IMG/VR virus record: IMGVR_UViG_3300027747_000094
Coordinates: 1 to 21,990 of that record
Strand: one strand, 5' to 3'
Source: a virus
Length of the DNA: 21,990 bases
Shown here: positions 1 to 5,790 of the stretch, one piece after another
Layout of the letters: each line of letters opens with the position of its first letter
How positions within the stretch are numbered: the stretch's first letter is position 1
Translations under genes and position numbers: made by a program
The notes under the pieces: generated by a model
Told to the model about the DNA's origin: nothing
The model's input: the letters and a program-made list of their open reading frames with translations, nothing else
The model's database searches: none

Positions 1-926
1 GGCAAAGTCTGGTCGTCGGCGACCTCTCGCAAATTGAACCGCGAGTACTTGCGTGGCTTTCGGATTACGAAGAGATGCTTGACATCTTTCGGTCAGGTGC
101 TGACCCTTATGCCGCGTTCGGTGCGCAGATGTTTAACATACCCGGACTTAGTAAAGAGTCGCATCCCGATTTACGGCAGTCTGCGAAGAGTGCGTTACTG
201 GGTTGCGGTTACGGCCTCGGATGGGCGTCATTTGCCTCGCAACTTTTGGTGGGGTTCCTTGGTGCTCCGCCAGTCAGGTATGAAAGGAAGTTTGCGAAAG
301 CACTAGGCGTAAGCAAAGACTTCTGCGATCAGTTTGTGGAATGGAAAGACACCGAAATCAAACTTAGGGATATCCCTCACACTTGTACACTACGAGAACT
401 TGTAGAGCACGCTATAGCTTCCAAAAGAATCATAGACATTTACCGCAAAACAGCATACCAAGTCGTGTCATTTTGGGAAACATGCGCCACGCTCATGGAG
501 AAGTGTTTGTACGAGGGCGAAGAGCGCCAATATAAGTGCTTGACATTTCGCAAGGAAGAAATAGAATTACCCAACGGCATGAAATTGCTGTACCCAAATT
601 TAAGAATCATCAAAGATGAAAAAGGTAGGAGCCAGTATGTATACGGGCCAGACGCTACCAAGTTATACGCAGGAAAGATAACAAACAATGTCACGCAGGC
701 GTTAGCTCGCATTGTAATGACGGACGGAATGCTCAGAGTATCCAAAAGATACTTCATAGCAGGCACAGTACACGACGAGCTAATCGCTGTCGTGCCTGAG
801 TCGGAAGTGGAAGAAGCTAAGACTTGGGTCTTGGCTCAAATGACTATGGAGCCAAGCTATATGCAAGGCATACCATTAGAGGCAGATGTCGGCGCTCACA
901 AGCGCTATGGGTTAGCTAAAAATTAA
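1..926 (+). CDS. polA: Family A DNA polymerase, C-terminal part (partial at 5' end)
   Basis: Replicative or repair DNA polymerase of the Pol I family; only the palm and fingers are in the window. The frame is open from base 3, and the first in-frame ATG (75) is internal, because motif A (GDLSQIEPR, the DYSQIELR box) is encoded upstream of it at about 21-47. Motif B follows as R-3-K-7-YG (174-215), with the catalytic R (174-176) and K (186-188). The residue matching E. coli Phe762 is Leu (CTG, 198-200). A conserved palm segment KLYAGKITNNVTQALAR comes next, and motif C is HDE (771-779) in VHDELI. About 307 residues are visible. Exonuclease and N-terminal parts, if present, lie outside the window. 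The gene leads a closely packed replication operon. Seen: the motifs. Known: their roles in nucleotide binding and metal-dependent catalysis. Confidence 0.93.
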   Translation, partial: QSLVVGDLSQIEPRVLAWLSDYEEMLDIFRSGADPYAAFGAQMFNIPGLSKESHPDLRQSAKSALLGCGYGLGWASFASQLLVGFLGAPPVRYERKFAKALGVSKDFCDQFVEWKDTEIKLRDIPHTCTLRELVEHAIASKRIIDIYRKTAYQVVSFWETCATLMEKCLYEGEERQYKCLTFRKEEIELPNGMKLLYPNLRIIKDEKGRSQYVYGPDATKLYAGKITNNVTQALARIVMTDGMLRVSKRYFIAGTVHDELIAVVPESEVEEAKTWVLAQMTMEPSYMQGIPLEADVGAHKRYGLAKN

Positions 927-935
927 AGGAGAAAT

Positions 936-1253
936 ATGCCAATAAACAAAATGCCAATACCAAAAACAATTAGAGTTGGCAAAAAAAGATATTCCATCGA
1001 AGTTGTTGAAGCGTTGCTTCAGCGTCGAGTAATGGGTACGATAGACCATGACAAACAACTTATTCAGATTGGGCGTAGGAGTAACTATACAGGTAGGGCT
1101 TACACCAAAGCAATGATGACCGATACCTTTTGGCACGAGTTGGTTCACGCCATACTCAATGACATGGGTGAAGATTTATTGAACAACAATGAGAAGTTTG
1201 TTACAGGATTTGCAAACCGCTTAACCAAAGCAATTCAATCAGCGAGATTCTAA
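936..1253 (+). CDS. Small HExxH zinc metallopeptidase-like protein
   Basis: A 105-residue protein with a zincin signature, HELVH at residues 67-71, in a hydrophobic helix (FWHELVHAILNDM). A downstream acidic residue, E86 or nearby, could be the third zinc ligand. Small proteins of this kind are common in phage replication operons and resemble the ImmA/IrrE or SprT-like minimal metallopeptidases. The substrate is unknown, and roles in cleaving a repressor or a DNA-protein crosslink are speculation. The start is supported by the AAAGGAGA ribosome binding site at 925-932, just before the ATG and overlapping the polymerase stop. The last base of its stop codon is the first base of the next start (TAATG at 1251-1255), which suggests translational coupling with the nuclease gene. 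No signal peptide or membrane segment is seen, so it is likely cytoplasmic. Confidence 0.75.
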   Translation: MPINKMPIPKTIRVGKKRYSIEVVEALLQRRVMGTIDHDKQLIQIGRRSNYTGRAYTKAMMTDTFWHELVHAILNDMGEDLLNNNEKFVTGFANRLTKAIQSARF

Positions 1254-1912
1254 TGAAAGTAACATGGTCACACAGTTCCCTCAAAGATTATGAGGGATGC
1301 CCACGCCGATACCACGAGGTCAAAGTATTAAAGAACTTCCCGTTCAAAGATAATCAAGCCACGTTGTATGGTAAAGAGTTTCATAAAGCAGCAGAGGACT
1401 ACATCAAGGAAGACAAAGAACTTCCACCACAATTTGAATACAGTAGAGCCACTCTTGATGCCTTAAAGAAAAAGGAAGGGCGAAAATTGTGTGAGTATCA
1501 GATGGCGCTTAATATTCAGTTGCAACCAACTGGATGGTTTTCAGAAGATGTGTGGGTCAGGGGTGTTGCTGACTTGCTTATAGTTGACGACGATAACTTA
1601 ACCGCTTGGGTCGTGGACTATAAGACAGGCAACAACAAATACCCTGATAGGGAACAACTTAAACTCATGTCACTCATGGTTTTTGCGCACATGCCACACA
1701 TCAGAAAGATTAACTCAGCGCTGTTGTTTGTAGTTAAAGAAGACTTTGTAAAGCACAACATGACATTTGAGCAAGCAGAGCCCGAATGGTGGCAGTACAG
1801 AGAGCGAGTTGCTAGAATTGAACAGGCACATGCTACAGGTATTTGGAATCCAAGATCGTCTGGTCTTTGTCCGTGGTGCCCAGTAGTAACGTGTGAATAC
1901 CATCCCAAATAA
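1253..1912 (+). CDS. PD-(D/E)XK nuclease of RecB/Cas4 type, putative Fe-S cluster
   Basis: A 219-residue exonuclease-like protein. It opens with WSHSSLKDYEGCPRRY, the usual start of PDDEXK_1/RecB-family nucleases. The core follows: GKEFHKAAED, then RGVADLLIVD supplying the first metal-binding Asp, then VVDYKTG with the D-x-K pair, and a downstream EQLKLMSLM helix that fits the Gln/Tyr motif. Cys16 plus the C-terminal C206-x2-C209-x4-C214 form the four-cysteine arrangement that ligates an iron-sulfur cluster in Cas4 and AddB nucleases. Such phage proteins are thought to process DNA ends in recombination or replication. There is no CRISPR locus, so this is a stand-alone phage nuclease rather than a cas gene. 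It overlaps the preceding gene by one base and precedes an HNH gene. The family call is firm; the Fe-S cluster is inferred from cysteine spacing. Confidence 0.88.
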   Translation: MKVTWSHSSLKDYEGCPRRYHEVKVLKNFPFKDNQATLYGKEFHKAAEDYIKEDKELPPQFEYSRATLDALKKKEGRKLCEYQMALNIQLQPTGWFSEDVWVRGVADLLIVDDDNLTAWVVDYKTGNNKYPDREQLKLMSLMVFAHMPHIRKINSALLFVVKEDFVKHNMTFEQAEPEWWQYRERVARIEQAHATGIWNPRSSGLCPWCPVVTCEYHPK

Positions 1913-1924
1913 AAGGAGTGAAAG

Positions 1925-2161
1925 ATGACACAGACCAACGGCAAGCGTGACTACAAACACGCATACAAATTGCAAAAGAAAACAGGTGAAACACAAGACC
2001 AACTTGAACGCCAAAAGGCCAGACGCGAGTACGACAAGAAAGGTATTGATCGCAAAGGCAAAGACATCGATCACATCACGCCCTTGCGTAAAGGTGGTAA
2101 GACCGAGCCGGGCAATCTAAGACTAAGAAATAAAAGCGCCAATCAAGGCGACAATAAATAA
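1925..2161 (+). CDS. Small HNH endonuclease
   Basis: A 78-residue, strongly basic protein whose C-terminal half carries a compact HNH motif: DIDHITPLRKGG (D49-H50), GNLRL (N64) and a final N73 in KSAN. The N-terminal 45 residues are lysine- and arginine-rich and probably helical, suited to DNA contact. HNH proteins of this size in phages nick or cut double-stranded DNA; some are free-standing homing endonucleases and others act in packaging or recombination. Position between a PD-(D/E)XK nuclease and a helicase points to DNA metabolism, although a homing role cannot be excluded. An AAAAGGAGTG ribosome binding site at 1912-1921 decides the start at 1925. No zinc-binding cysteines are present. 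Confidence 0.85.
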   Translation: MTQTNGKRDYKHAYKLQKKTGETQDQLERQKARREYDKKGIDRKGKDIDHITPLRKGGKTEPGNLRLRNKSANQGDNK

Positions 2162-2173
2162 AGAGAGAAGTAA

Positions 2174-3730
2174 ATGGAAATTGTTGAAGACAGAGCTTTG
2201 GTGTTCCGAACGCGGAACCCCGAAAAGTACAGCATCATTCCGAAGCACAAAGTATTTGAAGTCGATGACGGCTACGAAGTAGCAGTGTATTGGGGTTTGG
2301 AAGAAGCTAAGATTTTAAAAAATCTTGGTGTAAAAAATGTTCCTTCCCCAATTACCAAACGCTACAACTGGCCGGGTCGGTTCATACCTATGGAACATCA
2401 GATCGAAACATCTTCGTTTCTTACTTTGCACAAAAAAGCCTTTGTGTTCTCGGAGCCCGGCACAGGCAAGACGCTATCAGCGTTGTGGTCAGCAGACTAT
2501 TTAATGACAAGGGGGGATGTTAGGCGCTGCTTAATTCTTTGCCCTTTGTCCATCATGCAGTCAGCATGGCTATCAGACTTGAACAACAGCATCATCCATC
2601 GTTCTGCCGTAGTCGCACACCACTCGCAGGCTACCCGCAGAATAGAAATGATCCAACAGAACTACGAGTTTGTCATTGCCAACTATGACGGGTTGAACTT
2701 AATTGCAAACGAGATCATCAATGATGGCCGCTTTGATCTTGTGATAGTTGATGAAGCCAACGCATACAAAACAGTTTCTACTAAAAGATGGAAAGCCTTG
2801 AAGTCCATACTACGTCCAGACACACACTTGTGGATGATGACGGGAACTCCTGCATCGCAGTCCCCTGTTGATGCGTATGGCTTGGCTAAGCTCGTGAACC
2901 CTAGCGGTGTGCCGATGTTCTTTACTGGATGGCGAGACAAAGTAATGAACAAGATGACGATGTACAAGTGGGCGCCCAAGCCTGAAGCAAAAGCCTTGGT
3001 ACATGAAGCCTTGCAACCCGCCATCAGGTTCACCAAAGATCAATGCTTGGATCTACCGCCTGTGCTGACCATGACTCGGGAAGTACCGCTGACCCCACAA
3101 CAAGCCAAGTATTACAACTTGCTCAAAGAAAAGATGATGGTCGAGGCATCAGGTGAAACAATTAGCGCAGTCAATGCGGCGGCTAGTGTATCCAAGTTAT
3201 TACAGATCAGTTGTGGTGCAGCCTACACCGATGACCATGAGGTTGTGGAGTTTGATTCAGCACCAAGGTTAAATGTCTTGGAAGAAATACTAGAGGAGAC
3301 AACACGCAAAGTTATCATATTTGCTATGTTTCGTTCCACAATCGACACCATCCACACCCATTTACTTAAACGCAATATCACCGCGGAGTTCATCAACGGC
3401 ACGGTTAACCCATCAAAACGCTCGGATATTATTCGTAGGTTTCAGAATGAAGATACGCCTAGAGTACTCGTCATGCAACCCCAAGCAACAGCGCATGGCA
3501 TCACCTTGACAAGAGCCGACACTGTGATATTCTATGGCCCCCTGATGAGCGTTGAGCAGTACACGCAAGCGATTGCAAGGGCTGATCGCAAGGGACAAGA
3601 CTCAGAGAAAGTAACAGTCATCCACATCCAAGGCTCACCCATCGAGAAGAAAATGTTCAAGGCATTGGAGTCCAAGGTTAGTGATAACTTACTAATTACT
3701 CAAATGTTTGAGAATGAAATTAAATATTAA
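2174..3730 (+). CDS. SNF2-family DNA helicase/translocase
   Basis: A 518-residue superfamily 2 ATPase with both RecA lobes. Visible motifs are the Q-like motif near H75-Q76 (PMEHQIE), Walker A SEPGTGKT (93-100), motif Ia around ILCPLSIMQSAW (121-132), the DEAN box (193-196), motif III TGTPAS (223-228), and in lobe 2 ATAHGITLTRAD followed by motif VI QAIARADRKGQ (465-475). The Q-A-x-x-R-x-x-R-x-G-Q form of motif VI is typical of SNF2-type translocases rather than UvsW or RecG. Phage SNF2 proteins are usually 450-550 residues and lie in replication clusters; they probably translocate on double-stranded DNA during replication or recombination. The ribosome binding site is weak (AGAGAGAAG upstream of 2174), 12 bases after the HNH stop. 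There is no extra nuclease or zinc domain. Confidence 0.93.
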   Translation: MEIVEDRALVFRTRNPEKYSIIPKHKVFEVDDGYEVAVYWGLEEAKILKNLGVKNVPSPITKRYNWPGRFIPMEHQIETSSFLTLHKKAFVFSEPGTGKTLSALWSADYLMTRGDVRRCLILCPLSIMQSAWLSDLNNSIIHRSAVVAHHSQATRRIEMIQQNYEFVIANYDGLNLIANEIINDGRFDLVIVDEANAYKTVSTKRWKALKSILRPDTHLWMMTGTPASQSPVDAYGLAKLVNPSGVPMFFTGWRDKVMNKMTMYKWAPKPEAKALVHEALQPAIRFTKDQCLDLPPVLTMTREVPLTPQQAKYYNLLKEKMMVEASGETISAVNAAASVSKLLQISCGAAYTDDHEVVEFDSAPRLNVLEEILEETTRKVIIFAMFRSTIDTIHTHLLKRNITAEFINGTVNPSKRSDIIRRFQNEDTPRVLVMQPQATAHGITLTRADTVIFYGPLMSVEQYTQAIARADRKGQDSEKVTVIHIQGSPIEKKMFKALESKVSDNLLITQMFENEIKY

Positions 3731-3750
3731 AAAGGAGTTGCAATGAACTA
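3731..3750 (+). other. Strong ribosome binding site followed by a two-codon ORF
   Basis: AAAGGAG (3731-3737) sits five bases before ATG AAC TAA (3743-3751), a start codon followed by one sense codon and a stop, right after the helicase gene. It is either the remnant of a gene lost by deletion or a minimal upstream ORF that captures ribosomes. The following bases, up to the next real gene at 3811, are AT-rich and contain only the candidate promoter and the next ribosome binding site. Confidence 0.35.
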
Positions 3751-3765
3751 AAATCCATGTACAAT
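3738..3765 (+). promoter_or_regulatory. Possible sigma70-type promoter
   Basis: TTGCAA (3738-3743) and TACAAT (3760-3765) are spaced by 16 bases and match the -35 and -10 consensus at four and five of six positions. The TG just before the -10 is adjacent rather than one base away, so it is not a proper extended -10. A start near 3772 would place the Gp157-like gene first on its transcript. This lies in one of only two sizeable gaps on the + strand. The call is weak and made by eye. Confidence 0.25.
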
Positions 3766-3810
3766 GTCTAACGCTTGACAAGAAATCTAAATTAAACAAG
3801 GAGAAAAGTA

Positions 3811-4224
3811 ATGACAGTCGAAGCAGAAACAGAGCATATACCGCTCGACCAACTGGCCAAAATCTATCGCAAAATAAAAACGCGTATGGATCTTGTGCAA
3901 AAAGAATTTGATACTCAACTCGAAACTTTAGCCGCACAACTGGATGAAGTTAAGACAGAGATCAAAGATCAGATGAAAGCGCAGGGCGCTAAATCTGTTA
4001 AGACGGACTTTGGTACGCTTAGCTTGGTAACCAAGACACGGTATTCCACAAATGATTGGGACTCGTTCAAGACCTTTGTTGTCCAGAATGATGTCGTTGA
4101 TCTATTGGAAAAACGTATCGCCCAACTAAACATGTCAAAGTTTTTGGAAGAGAACCCCGGCCTCGTGCCACCCGGCCTCAACTCTAATACAGAGTTTGAG
4201 ATCAAACTTTATAAAGCAAGTTAA
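3811..4224 (+). CDS. Gp157-like coiled-coil phage protein
   Basis: A 137-residue protein. The first 60 residues form a charged heptad-like helix (LAKIYRKIKTRMDLVQKEFD onward). The second half is a compact domain with the sequence style VKTDFGTLSLVTKTRY, a short DW-x-S-F-x-x-F segment, LLEKRIAQLNM and a terminal FLEENPGLVPPGLN. This two-part pattern, coiled coil then a KT-x-x-GT strand region, is shared by the widespread Gp157-type family encoded in phage replication clusters; its biochemical role is not established. It is preceded by a good ribosome binding site (AAGGAG, 3799-3804). The next gene starts five bases after its stop, so the two are likely co-translated. Association with the putative ssDNA-binding protein downstream suggests a role in replication or recombination, which is an inference from position. 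Confidence 0.6.
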   Translation: MTVEAETEHIPLDQLAKIYRKIKTRMDLVQKEFDTQLETLAAQLDEVKTEIKDQMKAQGAKSVKTDFGTLSLVTKTRYSTNDWDSFKTFVVQNDVVDLLEKRIAQLNMSKFLEENPGLVPPGLNSNTEFEIKLYKAS

Positions 4225-4229
4225 TCATC

Positions 4230-5186
4230 ATGTCAAATTTATCAATCTTTAATCCCGCACAAGTACCCGCATTCGCCCAAGGTGGTGAGTTATCCGACAC
4301 AGCTAAAGCCCTTATGGGTGGCTCAATCAGCACGAGCAGACGCATCTCTATCAAAGGTGGTGTGTTCCGTATCGTGGCTGGTGGCAAAGAGATCGCATCT
4401 ATTGAAGAGCGCCATCTTGATGTCATCGTGGTAAAAGCTGCACCCAAAGTCAGCCGTATCTTCTATGCAAAGTCATACGATGGCGATAACATCACAGGCC
4501 CCGATTGTTGGTCTAATGATGGCGACAAACCCGATGCGTCTATCAAGGCTCCTCAGTCTGCGACTTGCATGACTTGCTCACAAAACATTGCGGGTTCAGG
4601 TCAGGGCAATAGCCGTGCTTGCCGTTATCAACAGCGCATGGCAGTCATGTTAGCGGATAACCCCGATGACATTTTGCAACTCACGTTGCCTGCAACGTCT
4701 GTGTTTGGTAAGGAAGAAGGCGACAAGCGCCCACTCCAAGCCTATGTGCGTCACCTCGCATTAGCGTCCCCTCCTGTGGATGTTGAGAAGATCGTCACTC
4801 GCATGAAGTTTGATACCAAAGCTGAGAGCCCCAAGTTGTTCTTCTCTCCTGTACGTTGGTTGACAACGGTAGAGTTTGAGTTGAGCAAAGCCAAAGGACA
4901 CACGCAAGAAGCATTGGATGCTGTGCGTATGACGGCCTCTCAGTCTGATGGTGTAAAACCTAGAGCCCCTTTGAAGCTAGAAGGCACACGCCCTATGGGT
5001 GAGTTGACCAAGGAAGAAGACGCTCCAGTATACGAGCCTATTGCGGCCAAGGCAAAAGCCAAAGCCGAGCCTGTAGCTGAAGTTGACGATGAGCCCGAAG
5101 TCCGCAAGGAAACGGCAAAGCCTAGCGCTGTACCCGCAAAGAAAGGCAAACTTGCTGACATCGTAGCTGATTGGGATGACGAGTAA
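4230..5186 (+). CDS. Candidate ssDNA-binding protein with four-cysteine motif and acidic tail
   Basis: A 318-residue protein I cannot place in a named family with certainty. The N-terminal 230 residues are a mixed alpha/beta domain. It holds four cysteines, C93, C113-x2-C116 and C131, in a stretch rich in aromatic residues, Ser, Gly and basic residues (YAKSYDG, CMTCSQN, ACRYQQR). This pattern suits a zinc ribbon, as in the T4 gp32-type core. From about residue 230 the chain is low-complexity and Ala/Lys/Glu-rich, and it ends in the acidic ADIVADWDDE. An acidic C-terminal tip is characteristic of phage and bacterial ssDNA-binding proteins, where it recruits partners. Location among polymerase, helicase, nuclease and primase genes supports this. 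The start lacks a clear ribosome binding site, and the gap to the upstream stop is only five bases, so coupling is likely. The role is inferred, not shown. Confidence 0.5.
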   Translation: MSNLSIFNPAQVPAFAQGGELSDTAKALMGGSISTSRRISIKGGVFRIVAGGKEIASIEERHLDVIVVKAAPKVSRIFYAKSYDGDNITGPDCWSNDGDKPDASIKAPQSATCMTCSQNIAGSGQGNSRACRYQQRMAVMLADNPDDILQLTLPATSVFGKEEGDKRPLQAYVRHLALASPPVDVEKIVTRMKFDTKAESPKLFFSPVRWLTTVEFELSKAKGHTQEALDAVRMTASQSDGVKPRAPLKLEGTRPMGELTKEEDAPVYEPIAAKAKAKAEPVAEVDDEPEVRKETAKPSAVPAKKGKLADIVADWDDE

Positions 5187-5190
5187 ATAA

Positions 5191-5336
5191 GGTTTAGGGG
5201 GTAGCAAGAGCGGTCGCAACGTGTAGGTCGGGGTTGGTTTGTTGAACCTTTCTGTCCTCGTTAGATAGGAACATACCTACGGTTGCGTTTCCTCTGATGG
5301 AAAAGCATCACGCTACCCCCACCCTTAAATTAAACC
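5191..5336 (+). ncRNA. Candidate multi-helix structured RNA
   Basis: The longest gap on the + strand folds by eye into a closed, branched structure. P0 is GGTTTA 5191-5196 with TAAACC 5331-5336. P1 is GGGGGTAGC 5197-5205 with GCTACCCCC 5312-5320, nine perfect pairs more than 100 bases apart. P2 is CGCAAC 5215-5220 with GTTGCG 5282-5287, stacked through a small internal loop on GTAGGT 5223-5228 with ACCTAC 5275-5280. Inside are hairpins GGTT/AACC (5236-5248) and TGTCCT/AGGAACA (5253-5273, one bulged A). On the 3' side is TGATG/CATCA (5295-5310), or alternatively TTTCC/GGAAA (5288-5303). No ORF, tRNA or T-tract terminator explains it. It ends four bases before the start of a helix-turn-helix gene, so it may be a cis-regulatory leader, a stand-alone phage RNA, or a DNA-level replication element. 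I do not recognise a named class. Confidence 0.55.
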
Positions 5337-5339
5337 ACT

Positions 5340-5633
5340 ATGCCATACTCAGACAAAATTGTAGATTTAGTAGCCCGTTCGCCAAAAACATTAGGGAGTA
5401 CCCTAGGTCGGTGGGCGATACATTTGGACTTTCCTGTAACTAAAATAGCATATGCGCTGGGGGTCACCCGACAAACCGTGTACAACTGGTTTGAAGGTAA
5501 AGACGTCTTTGTTGCGTATCAAAACAGGGTAGAACTTTTAACAAAAATAATGTCATCCTCTAAAACGGCTGACGAAGCATGGAGAAGAATATGCAAGGAA
5601 TACAACCTAGATCCCTCAGTAACTCGGAACTGA
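5340..5633 (+). CDS. Small helix-turn-helix DNA-binding protein
   Basis: A 97-residue protein with a clear helix-turn-helix at about residues 31-54: FPVTKIAYALGVTRQTVYNW, where the GVTRQTVYNW part is the turn plus recognition helix of Cro/XRE- or YdaS-like regulators. The C-terminal 40 residues are helical and charged and could dimerise. The ATG at 5340 is the first possible start, because TAA at 5331-5333 closes the frame just upstream. It has no recognisable ribosome binding site and directly follows the structured RNA described at 5191-5336, so expression may depend on that RNA or be leaderless. It overlaps the next gene. Target operators are not identifiable here. Whether it controls the replication operon, the late genes or a host promoter cannot be told. 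No integrase or partner repressor is in the window. Confidence 0.75.
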   Translation: MPYSDKIVDLVARSPKTLGSTLGRWAIHLDFPVTKIAYALGVTRQTVYNWFEGKDVFVAYQNRVELLTKIMSSSKTADEAWRRICKEYNLDPSVTRN

Positions 5634-5776
5634 TTATTTACTCAGATATGTTGGTAAACGCACCTGATGGAATGCCCCTTGAATGGCAAAAAGAATTGCT
5701 GCGCAGATATACAGAGCTTGCCCCAACAGAGACACACCTTTATCCCCAAGAAGGTCAAGCAGACTTATTCAAATAA
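5591..5776 (+). CDS. Small hypothetical protein (61 aa)
   Basis: Not recognised. A 61-residue acidic, partly helical protein overlapping the end of the helix-turn-helix gene by 43 bases in another frame. I choose the ATG at 5591 rather than the one at 5579 because GGAGAAG (5581-5587) lies at proper distance from the former. The centre reads LEWQKELLRRYTELA, an amphipathic helix, and the C-terminus ends in EGQADLFK, a QADLF-like stretch. That stretch resembles the Q-x-x-[DSL]-[LF] clamp-binding peptide of proteins that dock on the bacterial sliding clamp; the resemblance is short and could be chance. It sits 14 bases before the primase-helicase gene and probably shares its transcript. Confidence 0.6.
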   Translation: MQGIQPRSLSNSELIIYSDMLVNAPDGMPLEWQKELLRRYTELAPTETHLYPQEGQADLFK

Positions 5777-5790
5777 CCCGAAGGAACTAG

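Noticed and set aside
75-77. ATG at 75 as the start of the polymerase gene
   Set aside because: The frame is open to the left edge and encodes motif A upstream of this ATG, so it is internal.
1253-1912. cas4 gene of a CRISPR-Cas system
   Set aside because: No array or other cas gene is present; RecB-type nucleases of this form are common in phage replication clusters.
3775-3780. TTGACA as a -35 box
   Set aside because: The bases 17 downstream are the AAGGAG ribosome binding site, not a -10; TAAATT is only seven bases away.
5291-5310. CTGATG followed by GAAA, reminiscent of the hammerhead ribozyme core
   Set aside because: There is no stem II between the two boxes and no matching cleavage-site arrangement; the bases are better explained by the TGATG/CATCA hairpin.
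5197-5323. tRNA or tmRNA suggested by the GGGGGTA/TACCCCC closing stem
   Set aside because: No T-arm GGTTCGA-type loop next to the 3' strand, no anticodon arm of proper size and no CCA-like end.
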